Assembly (NCBI RefSeq): GCF_014196835.1
Contig: NZ_JACIEK010000005.1
Coordinates: 130,811 to 194,810, forward strand
DNA length: 64,000 nucleotides
Direction: 5' to 3'
Origin: Aureimonas pseudogalii
GTDB lineage: Bacteria > Pseudomonadota > Alphaproteobacteria > Rhizobiales > Rhizobiaceae
Shown here piece after piece: positions 7,682 to 16,139 of the stretch. Position 1 is the stretch's first letter, and each line of letters starts with the position of its first letter. The position numbers and the translations under genes are program-made. The notes under the pieces were generated by a model, which saw nothing but the letters and a program-made list of their open reading frames with translations, was not told where the DNA came from and ran no database searches.

Positions 7682-9142
7682 ATGATGCTCGGTCTTTCCG
7701 GTTCGGGCCGCGCCGGCGGCGGTCTGCGCCTTCCCATCACCGTTTCGGCCTCGGGCGGGCGGACGGTCGCCTCCGGTCTCGTGCGCGACGGCGCGGGCGC
7801 GGCGCTCGGGGGTCGCTCCGTCACGGTCTTCGTCGACGGTGCGCAGCGCGGCAGCGCGACGGCCGATGCAAGCGGTCGCTGGTCGCTCGACCTCGGCGTC
7901 CTCGACGGCGGCGCGCACCGCATCGAGGCCCGAGCCGATCTGCCCGTGCGCTCGGCAGCGAGGCTGCTGCAAGTCGCGCTGACACAGCGCCTCGCCGCCA
8001 ACAACCGCGTCGCCGCGCTCGGCGACAGCCGGACGCTCGACAATTTCCGCTCGGGCACCATCACCAATATCGGCCCGGTGACCTGGGCGCGGCAGCTCTC
8101 GCTCGGTCGCATCGACTTTCGAAAGGCGCGTAACAGCGGCGTCGGCGGCGCCACGACCGAGGAGATCCGCGCCAACCAGTTCCCGGCCGTGCTCGCCTCC
8201 GATGCCGCGATCCTGGTGCTTCTAGGCGGCGTCAACGATGCCAACAGCGGTGCGATCTCGGCGCAGCGCACGCTCGAAAACCTCGCCTTCATGGCCCGGA
8301 CCTTCGTCCAGTCCGACCCCGGCCGGGTCTGCCTCCTCCTCGACGAGGTGCCGGTGGCCGGCCTCGGCTACCCCGACAAGCAGATCGCGGTGCGCGACGG
8401 CGTGCGTGCGCTCGCCGATCCCGCGTCCGGCCTCGTCGTGGTGCCGAGCTGGAACGCGGTTGCAGCCGGGCCCGACTCGGCGTCGCCGCTCGGCTGGGCT
8501 TACCGCGACGGCATTCACTGGTCGAAGCGCGGCGCTTTCGCCGTCGGTCGCGAGATCTGGCAGGCGCTCGCCCGGGTGACCCGCACCTACGACCCGCAGA
8601 CGCGGGCGGGCGTGCTCGTGGGCGGGGACTTCGTGACGAGCGGCGCGGCGCCGTCCGGCTGGACCGTGCCCTCCGGCACCGGAATCACGACGCGCATGGA
8701 GGAGGCGAACGGCCTCAACTGGCTGGTGATGAGCTTTTCCGGCGTCGCTTCGCTCAACGTGAACGCCTACGTCTCGTCGACGGCGATTCCGGCGGGGCTG
8801 ACCCCGGGAACCTCGCTCGCCGACGTGCAGATGCGCTACCGGATCGACGCGGGGTCGGAGAACCTCTCCCTCGTCGGGCTGGAGATCCGCCGACAGTCCG
8901 GCCAGCGCCTGTCGGCGGCCACGGGGGAACTGGCGACCGACGGGTTCGACATGGGATCGACCTTCGAGGCCGCGAGCGGACCGCTGCCGCCGGACGCGGT
9001 CGATGGGCTGCTGGCGCCGCCGCCGGGAGACCTCGCCGGTGCCACCCAGCTTCGGCCGTTCTGGCTGACGGTGAAGGGCATTGCCGGGCAGCCGGCGAGC
9101 GGCACGGTGCGCGTCGCCATGCCACAGCTGCGCGCTGCCTGA
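7682..9142 (+). CDS. SGNH/GDSL-family hydrolase with N-terminal Ig-like domain
   Basis: A 486-residue protein. Residues 1-100 resemble a bacterial Ig-like or carbohydrate-linked beta domain (VRDGAGAALGGRSVTVFVDG, DASGRWSLDL). The SGNH domain follows: block I AALGDSRTLDN (nucleophile Ser), block III GGVNDAN, and block V DGIHWSKRG carrying the Asp/His pair. The C-terminal 150 residues look like a beta-sandwich, possibly a carbohydrate-binding module. Such enzymes usually remove acyl groups from sugars, so a role in polysaccharide deacetylation fits the neighbouring GDP-fucose genes, but this is inference. There is no N-terminal signal peptide, leaving type I export or cytoplasmic action open. 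A start at 7685 is equally possible. Confidence 0.82.
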   Translation: MMLGLSGSGRAGGGLRLPITVSASGGRTVASGLVRDGAGAALGGRSVTVFVDGAQRGSATADASGRWSLDLGVLDGGAHRIEARADLPVRSAARLLQVALTQRLAANNRVAALGDSRTLDNFRSGTITNIGPVTWARQLSLGRIDFRKARNSGVGGATTEEIRANQFPAVLASDAAILVLLGGVNDANSGAISAQRTLENLAFMARTFVQSDPGRVCLLLDEVPVAGLGYPDKQIAVRDGVRALADPASGLVVVPSWNAVAAGPDSASPLGWAYRDGIHWSKRGAFAVGREIWQALARVTRTYDPQTRAGVLVGGDFVTSGAAPSGWTVPSGTGITTRMEEANGLNWLVMSFSGVASLNVNAYVSSTAIPAGLTPGTSLADVQMRYRIDAGSENLSLVGLEIRRQSGQRLSAATGELATDGFDMGSTFEAASGPLPPDAVDGLLAPPPGDLAGATQLRPFWLTVKGIAGQPASGTVRVAMPQLRAA

Positions 9143-9154
9143 GACGGCGAAGGC

Positions 9155-9184
9155 GGATCGGGAGCGGCGGGCCGCTCCCGATCC
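9155..9184. terminator. Perfect 14-bp hairpin between convergent genes
   Basis: Arms 9155-9168 and 9171-9184 are exact reverse complements (left arm GGATCGGGAGCGGC) separated by two bases. The hairpin sits 12 bases after the SGNH hydrolase stop and 2 bases before the fcl stop codon on the other strand. It probably ends transcription in both directions, although neither side has a T-run. Confidence 0.55.
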
Positions 9185-9186
9185 AA

Positions 9187-10131
9187 TCAGGCGTGGTGGG
9201 CCTGGAACCACTCGTAGGTCCGGCGCACGCCGTCTTCGAGGCCGATGCGCGGTTGCCAGCCCATGCCGCGCAGCCGGTCGGCGCTCATCAGCTTGCGCGG
9301 CGTGCCGTCCGGCTTGGTGAGGTCGTGGATGATCTCGCCGCGATAGCCGACGACGTCGCAGACGAGCTGCGTCAGCTCCAGGATGCTGAGATCCGTGCCC
9401 GATCCGATGTTGACGTGCATCTCGTCGGAATAGTGCTGCATCAGGAAGACCGCCGCATCGGCGCAGTCCTCGACATGCAGGAACTCGCGGCGCGGCGTGC
9501 CCGTACCCCAGACGGTGATGCTCGGCGCGTTCGCGAGCTTGGCCTCGTGCGCCTTGCGCAGGAGCGCCGGCATGACGTGGCTGGAGGCGAGGTCGAAATT
9601 GTCGCCGGGGCCGTAGAGATTGGTCGGCATGCCCGAGATGAAGTCCCAGCCATACTGGCGCCGGAACGCCTGACCGATCTTGATGCCGGCGATCTTGGCC
9701 ACCGCGTACCACTCGTTGGTGGTCTCGAGCGGTCCGGTGAGGAGCGATTCCTCCTCGATCGGCTGCGGCGCGAGCTTGGGGTAGATGCAGCTCGACCCCA
9801 GGAACAGGAACTTCTCGGTGCCCGCCTCGTGCGCCGCCTTCGAGACGTTCGCCGCGATCATCAGATTGTCGAACAGGAAGTCCGCCGGATAGGTGTCGTT
9901 GGCCAGAATGCCGCCGACCTTGGCCGCCGCCATGAACACCACGTCCGGGCGAAGGTCGCGCAGCAGGGCCTCCGCCTCAGTCTGGCGGCGCAGATCCGCC
10001 CGGTCGCGGCCCGCCGTCAGAACCTCGCAGTTCTCGCTCGCGAGGCGCCGCACGATGGCCGAGCCGACCATGCCGCGATGGCCGGCGACGAAGATGCGCT
10101 TGCCGGAGAGATCGTAGGAACCCTCAGGCAT
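9187..10131 (-). CDS. fcl: GDP-L-fucose synthase
   Basis: A 314-residue NADPH-dependent epimerase-reductase of the extended SDR superfamily. It converts GDP-4-keto-6-deoxy-D-mannose, the product of Gmd, to GDP-L-fucose in the cytoplasm. Motifs are the Rossmann loop [10 protein letters not shown] near residue 16, [10 protein letters not shown] with the catalytic Ser/Cys region, and the YAVAKIAG catalytic Tyr-x3-Lys. The conserved [13 protein letters not shown] and [15 protein letters not shown] follow. It overlaps the upstream gmd gene by 8 bases, so the two enzymes of the pathway are translationally coupled. The length is normal for the family. Confidence 0.95.
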   Translation of the reverse strand: MPEGSYDLSGKRIFVAGHRGMVGSAIVRRLASENCEVLTAGRDRADLRRQTEAEALLRDLRPDVVFMAAAKVGGILANDTYPADFLFDNLMIAANVSKAAHEAGTEKFLFLGSSCIYPKLAPQPIEEESLLTGPLETTNEWYAVAKIAGIKIGQAFRRQYGWDFISGMPTNLYGPGDNFDLASSHVMPALLRKAHEAKLANAPSITVWGTGTPRREFLHVEDCADAAVFLMQHYSDEMHVNIGSGTDLSILELTQLVCDVVGYRGEIIHDLTKPDGTPRKLMSADRLRGMGWQPRIGLEDGVRRTYEWFQAHHA

Positions 10132-11191
10132 CGGCCAGCACCGGGCTGTTCGCCATGATCTTCATGTCCTCGCGCACCATCTCGGCCACGAGCTCGCGCA
10201 CGCCGGTCTCGTGCTTCCAGCCGAGCACCTCGCGCGCCTTGGTCGGGTCGCCGAGCAGGAGCTCGACCTCGGTCGGGCGGAAGTAGCGCGGGTCCACCTC
10301 GATGAGGCAGGCGCCGGTTGCGGCGTCGAAACCCTTTTCATCGACGCCCGTGCCGCGCCATTCGATGGTGATGCCGACTTCGGCAAAGGCCCATTCCACG
10401 AACTGGCGCACATAGGTGGTCTCGCCGGTCGCCAGCACGTAGTCGTCGGGCTTTTCCTGCTGCATCATCAGCCACATGCCGCGGACGTATTCGCGGGCGT
10501 GGCCCCAGTCGCGCTGGGCGTCGAGATTGCCGAGATAGAGCCGCTCCTGGCGCTTCTGCTTGATGGCCGCGACGGCGCGGGTGATCTTGCGCGTCACGAA
10601 GGTCTCGCCGCGCAGCGGGCTCTCGTGGTTGAAGAGGATGCCGTTCGAGGCATGCATGCCGTAGGCCTCGCGGTAGTTCACCACGATCCAGTAGCCGTAG
10701 AGCTTGGCCGCCGCGTAGGGGCTGCGCGGATAGAACGGCGTCTTCTCGCTCTGCGGCACCTCCTGCACCAGCCCGTAGAGCTCGGAGGTGGAGGCCTGGT
10801 AGAAGCGCGTCTTGTCGTTCAACCCGAGAAGGCGGATCGCCTCGAGCAGCCGCAGCGTGCCGATCGCGTCGGCATTGGCGGTGTATTCGGGGGTCTCGAA
10901 GCTCACCTGCACGTGGCTCTGGGCCGCGAGATTGTAGATCTCGTCCGGCCGGGTCTGCTGCACGATGCGGATGAGGTTGGTGGAATCCGTCATGTCGCCG
11001 TAGTGCAGGATGAAGCGCGGATCCGCCTCGTGCGGGTCCTGGTAGAGATGTTCGACGCGGCCCGTGTTGAACGACGAGGAGCGGCGCTTCAGACCGTGGA
11101 CCGTATAGCCTTTCGACAGCAGCAGCTCGGCAAGATAGGCCCCGTCCTGACCCGTCGCGCCCGTGATCAGGGCAACCTTGTTTTCCGCCAT
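10124..11191 (-). CDS. gmd: GDP-mannose 4,6-dehydratase
   Basis: A 355-residue NADP-dependent extended SDR that converts GDP-D-mannose to GDP-4-keto-6-deoxy-D-mannose, the first step towards GDP-L-fucose or GDP-rhamnose. Diagnostic features are the Rossmann motif [13 protein letters not shown] at about residue 10, the [10 protein letters not shown] segment, the active-site STSELYG and [13 protein letters not shown] (Tyr-x3-Lys), and the [21 protein letters not shown] stretch typical of Gmd. It precedes and overlaps fcl. ManC and the phosphomannomutase at the start of the window supply its substrate. The 184-base gap to the divergent polymerase-like gene should hold the promoters of both. Confidence 0.96.
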   Translation of the reverse strand: MAENKVALITGATGQDGAYLAELLLSKGYTVHGLKRRSSSFNTGRVEHLYQDPHEADPRFILHYGDMTDSTNLIRIVQQTRPDEIYNLAAQSHVQVSFETPEYTANADAIGTLRLLEAIRLLGLNDKTRFYQASTSELYGLVQEVPQSEKTPFYPRSPYAAAKLYGYWIVVNYREAYGMHASNGILFNHESPLRGETFVTRKITRAVAAIKQKRQERLYLGNLDAQRDWGHAREYVRGMWLMMQQEKPDDYVLATGETTYVRQFVEWAFAEVGITIEWRGTGVDEKGFDAATGACLIEVDPRYFRPTEVELLLGDPTKAREVLGWKHETGVRELVAEMVREDMKIMANSPVLADA

Positions 11192-11375
11192 GACGGCTCC
11201 TCATGCTCAATCGTAAGCCTGGTGCAGGCAAACTAGGCGGACTTAAACGCAATTGCGCTGTGCGGTGCAATGACGAAAGGATATCATGGGTGCGGTGCAG
11301 GCTGGATGTCGCCGTGTGGCAGGCCGGGACGGTGCCTGAAAGGACATGCGCCGTTCGCGTGGGACGAGGTGATCG

Positions 11376-12740
11376 ATGACGGTTGCAGGCCGTACACTTG
11401 CCGGGCGAGGCGTCCGGACTGCCCGGCAGACCGGTGGGCTCGCCGAGCAGCTACGCCGGTATCTTGACGTCTACATCCTCGTGGCCTCGCTGTTCGCCAC
11501 GTTCTTCCTCGACCTGCGGGGAACCGCCGAGATCGCTCAACTCGGCTCGACCGCGATCTGGGCCGACGATCTCGTGACGCTCGCCCTCGGGCCGCTGGTT
11601 CTCTTCATTCTGGGAACGCGCGTCCGCCTGCCGCTCGTGATCACCATCTTCACGCTGATCTACGCGGTCGCCATGCTGCGCGGGGCCTTCAGCGATCCGC
11701 TGCGGACATTCCTCGGCTTCCGCTTCGACACGGTGTTCTTCGGACTGCTGCTCTGCGTCCTCACCGGCGGCATCGAGCGCGTCGGCTACGGCCGCGTCAC
11801 GCAGATCTTCACCGGCTTCGCGCTGGCCACCTGCGCGCTCTCGCTGCTGCGCAACGTCTTCGGCTTCGAGCTTTTCGCGGCCGTCGAATGGACCACCATT
11901 CCGGGCGTTCTCTACAATGACGGGCGCACGCTCAACGCCTTTTCCGTGCTGCTTCTGTCGATCGCGATCGTGCTGCGCATGTGCCGGCGCATCGAGACGG
12001 GCCCGCCGGGCGAGCATCGCTTCCGTCTCGACGCGCTGACGATCCTGTTCCTCGCCGCGATCCTCCTGTCGGGACAGCGGACCGCCTCGATCGGCCTGAT
12101 GATCGCCCTCGGCTTCATGCTGTGCAACCGCTACCGCGGCGTCACCTATCTCGGCATCGTCGCCATCATCCTGGGCTTCCTCGCCCTCGCGATCACCAAC
12201 ACGCCGATCAACGCCCAGCTGATCGAAGGCACCGCGGCGCAATATGGCAAGGGCGGCACCTTCACCTACCGGACGCTGATCTGGTCCGGCTTCCTGCAGA
12301 ACCTCGCGGACTGGTCGACCTTCGACTACCTGTTCGGGTTGCCGCTCGGCGATCGGCCGAAATACTACCTGTTCACCGCCACGCACGTGCGCCTCTGGGG
12401 CGGATCGATCCACAGCGCCTATCTCGGCACCATCGTGAACACCGGCTTCGTCGGTCTGGCGCTGCTCATGGGCATCTCGCTCTGGCGGCTGATCACCGCC
12501 TATGCGGGCTACGTGACCTATGCCAGCCGCGGCTTCCGCTTCTCGCCCGAACTGCGGCTGTGCCTGGCGATGCTGATCATCGTCATCGGCTTCAGCTACG
12601 AGTGGCGCGGCCTCTGCGGCTTCGTCGTGGGCGTGCTCGTGGCTCTGCCGACGCGCAAGGAAAGCGTCGCCGCCCGCAGACCCGCGATCCCGCCCCGCAG
12701 CGATGTGACGGCAGCTCCCGGTCTTGCCCGCTCGGCCTGA
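11376..12740 (+). CDS. O-antigen ligase / polysaccharide polymerase-like membrane protein
   Basis: A 454-residue polytopic inner-membrane protein with roughly ten to twelve hydrophobic segments between residues 28 and 430. The large periplasmic-type loop after residue 285 (QYGKGGTFTYRTLIW) and the following SIHSAYLGTIVNTGFVGLALL resemble the Wzy_C/WaaL region, where a conserved His and Arg act in glycosyl transfer. I infer polymerisation or ligation of a fucose-containing exopolysaccharide or O-antigen, consistent with divergent gmd-fcl. The C-terminal 35 residues are polar and probably cytoplasmic. The ATG is preceded by a GAGG ribosome binding site 6 bases away. Assignment as polymerase versus ligase is not possible from this sequence. 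Confidence 0.8.
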   Translation: MTVAGRTLAGRGVRTARQTGGLAEQLRRYLDVYILVASLFATFFLDLRGTAEIAQLGSTAIWADDLVTLALGPLVLFILGTRVRLPLVITIFTLIYAVAMLRGAFSDPLRTFLGFRFDTVFFGLLLCVLTGGIERVGYGRVTQIFTGFALATCALSLLRNVFGFELFAAVEWTTIPGVLYNDGRTLNAFSVLLLSIAIVLRMCRRIETGPPGEHRFRLDALTILFLAAILLSGQRTASIGLMIALGFMLCNRYRGVTYLGIVAIILGFLALAITNTPINAQLIEGTAAQYGKGGTFTYRTLIWSGFLQNLADWSTFDYLFGLPLGDRPKYYLFTATHVRLWGGSIHSAYLGTIVNTGFVGLALLMGISLWRLITAYAGYVTYASRGFRFSPELRLCLAMLIIVIGFSYEWRGLCGFVVGVLVALPTRKESVAARRPAIPPRSDVTAAPGLARSA

Positions 12741-12865
12741 TCGCGAAGGCGAGGGGAACCGCTTCCACTCTGCGGCCGATGAACGGGACGCACGAGAAAG
12801 GGCTTGCCTTGGCCCGCGCCGCGAGGCCCATGCTCGTGGCCGATCACGGGAGATGGAAAGCCGGC

Positions 12866-13960
12866 ATGCCGATCCGAATCGAACTCGACGACGCGATGTT
12901 CGCCATGAACGAGAAGCCCCTCTGCACGCTCGCGAGCTTCGAGGTCTCGACCTTTCGCTACCGCTCCGGAGTGGCGGCGCTGCGACTGCGCAACCGGCGC
13001 GGCGAGATCGTGGCGCTGCCCTATCGAGGCCAGCAGATCTGGCGGGCGAGCTTCGACGGACGCGAGCTGACGATGCGCTCGATGTTCGAGGAGCCGGCCG
13101 CCTCGCTCGTCTATCTCGAAAGCTACGGCGCCTTCCTCATTCACTGCGGGCTGACCGCGATCGGCGCGCCGGCCGAGGGCGACGACCATCCGCTGCATGG
13201 CGAACTGCCGACCGCGGCCTTCCGCGACGCCCATCTCGTGGTGGACGAGGCCCGGCAGACGGTGACGCTCGGCGGCACGTTCCGGCACACGGTGGCCTTT
13301 TTCACCGACTACGAGATGAGCTGCGATCTGACGCTGCAGGCCGACGCGGCGCTGATCGACGCCCATCTCCATGTGCGCAACCGCAAGCGCACGCCGATGC
13401 CGCTGATGTATCTCGCGCATCTGAACTTCCGGCCGGTGGACGACGGCGAACTCGCCTACACCGCGCCCTATACGGCCGAGGCCGTTCGCGTGCGCCGCAC
13501 GATCCCCGGACACATCACGCCCGGGCCGGGCTACGGCGACTTCATTGCCCGGCTGGCCGAGGATCCCGCCCTCCACCACAAGCTGACGCCCGGCCTCGCC
13601 TTCGATCCCGAAGTGGTGTTCACCATCGACGCGGTAGCCGATGGCGACGGCTGGGCCCACGCCGTCCAGCGTCATCCCGACGGCACGGCCGACTATGTCG
13701 GCCACCGCCCGGAGCAGGCGCCCGTCCTCAACCGCTGGATCTGCCGGACGCCCGACCAGGACGCGATCGGCTTCTCGTTCCCCTCGACCTCGATGAGCGG
13801 CGGACGATCGCTGGAAATGCGCGAGGGGCGCTACGTCCGGCTGGAAGGGGGCGAAAGCTGGCGCTGCGACATGCGCTTCGGGCTGCTGACGGCGGAGGAG
13901 GCGCAGGGCGCCGCGCAGCATATCGACGCCGTGATGGGACGAAGCGACGGGCAGGGCTGA
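12866..13960 (+). CDS. DUF4432 / aldose 1-epimerase-superfamily protein
   Basis: A 364-residue protein of the galactose-mutarotase-like superfamily, closest in feel to DUF4432 proteins. Supporting stretches are LRNRRGEIVALPYRGQQIW near the N-terminus, GCLTAIG-type CGLTAIGAPAEGDDHPLHGELP (here a His-rich active-site strand), MYLAHLNFRPVDDG in the middle and the C-terminal YVRLEGGESWRCDMRFG. Members bind sugars or sugar phosphates, and the reaction is unproven for most. I chose ATG 12866 because GGAAAG lies upstream at a usable distance. In-frame starts at 12779 and 12830 lack a convincing site or sit too close to one. It follows the polymerase-like gene and may share its transcript. The small-RNA terminator on the opposite strand begins 20 bases after its stop. 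Confidence 0.72.
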   Translation: MPIRIELDDAMFAMNEKPLCTLASFEVSTFRYRSGVAALRLRNRRGEIVALPYRGQQIWRASFDGRELTMRSMFEEPAASLVYLESYGAFLIHCGLTAIGAPAEGDDHPLHGELPTAAFRDAHLVVDEARQTVTLGGTFRHTVAFFTDYEMSCDLTLQADAALIDAHLHVRNRKRTPMPLMYLAHLNFRPVDDGELAYTAPYTAEAVRVRRTIPGHITPGPGYGDFIARLAEDPALHHKLTPGLAFDPEVVFTIDAVADGDGWAHAVQRHPDGTADYVGHRPEQAPVLNRWICRTPDQDAIGFSFPSTSMSGGRSLEMREGRYVRLEGGESWRCDMRFGLLTAEEAQGAAQHIDAVMGRSDGQG

Positions 13961-13979
13961 CCCCGGCCGGTCTCCAGGC

Positions 13980-14085
13980 AAAAGAATGCCCGCCTCGGCA
14001 AGCCGGGCGGGCTAATTTATGCAAACAATCGGGAGGAACGCTTGCTATCTCCATCTATGCGCCCTCCGCGGCCGGCTTGGCGATA
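13980..14085 (-). ncRNA. Putative small RNA with anti-Shine-Dalgarno loop (copy at 14.0 kb)
   Basis: Read on the minus strand, a hairpin presents CGTTCCTCCCG in its loop between GCAA and TTGC arms (14021-14045). Then TGCATAAATTAGCCCGC leads into a GC-rich hairpin (arms 14002-14012 and 13988-13999) followed by TTCTTTT, a normal intrinsic terminator ending at about 13980. The element at 20.8 kb has the same order and similar bases (TGCACAAACTGGCCCGC). Loops exposing UCCUCCC are typical of alphaproteobacterial trans-acting sRNAs of the alpha-r14/AbcR kind that mask ribosome binding sites. Family membership is inferred by eye. The 5' end is approximate. Confidence 0.6.
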
Positions 14086-14091
14086 GAGGAG

Positions 14092-14112
14092 TTTGCATGG
14101 CTGCCATGCAAA
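14092..14112. promoter_or_regulatory. Perfect 21-bp palindrome (10+1+10) in a divergent promoter region
   Basis: TTTGCATGGC and GCCATGCAAA flank a single T. The site lies between the divergent small RNA (minus strand) and the response-regulator gene (start 14156). Part of it, CCATGCAAAAT, recurs in the putative promoter of the second small RNA at 20781-20791. It is a probable operator for a dimeric regulator, whose identity is unknown. Confidence 0.5.
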
Positions 14113-14155
14113 ATACGTTAGGACGATGCGGACCCTTTCCGAGGAACGCGACGCG

Positions 14156-14889
14156 ATGACCGGCGCGCCGCGCATCCTCGTCATCGACGACGATCGCGAC
14201 ATCCGCGAACTGCTCGGCCGCTACCTCGAGACGCAGAGCTTCGAGTCCGTGCTCGCCGGTGATCGGCGCGCGTGCGAGACGTGCCTCGCGGAGGGGCGCA
14301 TCGACCTCGTGGTGCTCGACGTGATGCTGCCCGACGCCTCGGGGCTCGACATCTGCCGTGAGATCAAAGGTCGTCCCGGCGCCCCGGCGGTGATCCTGTT
14401 GACGGCCCTGAAGGAAGACGTCGATCGAATCGTCGGGCTCGAACTCGGCGCCGACGACTATCTCGGCAAACCCTTCAACCCGCGCGAGCTCGCCGGCCGG
14501 TCCGCGCCGTGTTGCGGCGCGGACCGGCCGGCGATGCGGCGGCGCGCTCCCCGCCGCCGGCCCGGCGCATCTTCCGGTTCGAGAGCTACGAGGTGGACGA
14601 GGCGGCGCGCGACGTGTGGGACGAAGCCGGCACCCCTGTCGCGTTGACCGGCGCGGAGTTCGACCTTCTGCTGATCTTTCTGGAGCGGCCGCACCGCGTC
14701 CTGTCGCGCGAGACGCTTCTCGATCTCCTGCACGGGCGCGTCTCGGCCGATCCGCTCGACCGCACGATCGACGTGACCATGAGCAGCCTTCGTCGCAAGT
14801 TCGGCGACAACGGTGTGTTTCGCCTGTTCAAGACCGTGCGCAACGGCGGCTACCAGTTCGCTGCGCGCGTGGAGGTCGGCACGTCATGA
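14156..14889 (+). pseudogene. OmpR/PhoB-type response regulator interrupted by a one-base frameshift
   Basis: The receiver domain is intact: VIDDDRD acidic pocket, phospho-acceptor Asp55 in VVLDVMLPD, Thr/Ala switch and Lys105 in LGKPFNPREL. The winged-helix DNA-binding domain (ALTGAEFDLLLIFLERP, RTIDVTMSSLRRKFGD, KTVRNGGYQF) is also intact but lies in another frame. The break is near 14498-14502, where CGGTCCGCG stands in place of the CGGGTCCGCG needed to read GRVRAVLRRG. Restoring one G gives a continuous 244-residue protein. As read, the product stops at 14647 after 163 residues. ATG 14156 has GAGGAA nine bases upstream. The histidine kinase gene overlaps the stop by four bases. This is either a real inactivating mutation or a one-base assembly error in a G run. 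Confidence 0.85.
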
Positions 14890-16124
14890 CCTCGCTGCGC
14901 GCGCGCCTCGCCGCGCTGCTGGTGGTCGCCATCCTCGCCGTCGTGGTGATCGCCGCCGCGGTGACCGTGCGGATCGTCGAGCGGCCGCGCGGCGACGCGC
15001 CGCCGGACGCGCTCTTCGCCGAGCAGACGCATCGGCTGATCCGGTTGATCGGCGGCTCGGCCGATCGGGCTGCGGCTGTCGGCATCCCGGTCGGTGGCGC
15101 GCCTCCTGCGAGCGCGAGCGCGCCCCCGCACGAGCCGGGGGCGACGCTCTTCGATCCCGCGGTTCGGATCGTCCGGTCGCCGGACGGCGATGCCGCACTC
15201 GCCGTGCCGCTCGAAGCCGGGCGCTGGGCCTATCTGCCGACGCTTCGAGGGCCGCCGTCACCGGTGCGACCGCTTGCGGCCTATCTGGCGCTCGTGGTTC
15301 TCGGCGCGCCGGCGGTGTCCCTCTATGCGGCGTCGCGGATCGTCGGACCGCTCGCCGTCCTTGAAGCGGCGGCGATCCGCATTCGGCCGGACGGCACCCT
15401 GCCGCACGTGCCCGAAGAGGGACCGGCCGAGGTGAAGGCGACGGCGCGCGCTCTGAACGCTCTGTCGCAACGGCTCGCGAGCGCAACGGAAAGCCGCATG
15501 CGGCTGGTGGCGGCCGCTGGCCACGACTTGCGGACGCCGATGACGCGCATGCGCCTGCGCGCCGAATTCCTGCCCGAAGAGGATCGGGCGACCTGGCTCC
15601 GCGACCTTGCGGAGCTCGACGCGATCGCCGACAGCGCCATTCGCCTCGTGCAGGAAGAGGCGAGTGCGGGCGAGCGTCGGTCGCTCGACCTCGGCGCCCT
15701 CCTTTCCGCCCTGGTCGGCGAACTCGGAGAGATCGGCCTCGTCGTCGCGATCGAGGGCGAGATGCCGCCGGCGAGCGTTCGCGGCGAGCCGCTCGGCCTG
15801 CGACGCGCCTTCGGCAACCTTCTGGAGAACGCCGCGCGCCACGGCCAAGACGCGAGCGTCCGGATGCGCGAGGCGGCTGGGCACGGGATCATCGAGATCG
15901 ACGACCGCGGACCGGGCATTCCCGATGCGCTGCTCGACCGCGTCTTCGAGCCCTTCGTCCGCGTCGATCCGGCGCGCGGTCGCGAAACGCGGGCTTCGGG
16001 CGCGGGAGCAGGCCTCGGTCTCGCCATTGCCCGCGAAATCGTCGAGCGGCACGGCGGCACCATCGCCATCGCCAACCGCGAGGGCGGCGGGCTGCGCCAG
16101 AGCGTCTCGCTACCGCTCGGCTGA
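14886..16124 (+). CDS. Sensor histidine kinase (EnvZ-like class I)
   Basis: A 412-residue inner-membrane kinase. The first transmembrane helix covers about residues 10-30, a proline- and alanine-rich periplasmic domain of some 85 residues follows, and the second helix covers about 122-145. A HAMP-like linker (SRIVGPLAVLEAAA) comes next, then the H-box GHDLRTPMTRMRLRAEFL with phospho-accepting His near residue 213. The ATP-binding domain shows N (NLLENAARHG), G1 (DDRGPGIPD), F (FEPFVR) and G2 (GAGLGLAI). The ATGA overlap with the regulator gene shows a coupled two-component pair. The kinase is intact although its partner regulator is frameshifted. The stimulus is unknown. Confidence 0.9.
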   Translation: MTSLRARLAALLVVAILAVVVIAAAVTVRIVERPRGDAPPDALFAEQTHRLIRLIGGSADRAAAVGIPVGGAPPASASAPPHEPGATLFDPAVRIVRSPDGDAALAVPLEAGRWAYLPTLRGPPSPVRPLAAYLALVVLGAPAVSLYAASRIVGPLAVLEAAAIRIRPDGTLPHVPEEGPAEVKATARALNALSQRLASATESRMRLVAAAGHDLRTPMTRMRLRAEFLPEEDRATWLRDLAELDAIADSAIRLVQEEASAGERRSLDLGALLSALVGELGEIGLVVAIEGEMPPASVRGEPLGLRRAFGNLLENAARHGQDASVRMREAAGHGIIEIDDRGPGIPDALLDRVFEPFVRVDPARGRETRASGAGAGLGLAIAREIVERHGGTIAIANREGGGLRQSVSLPLG

Positions 16125-16139
16125 CGCGAGGCCGACCGT

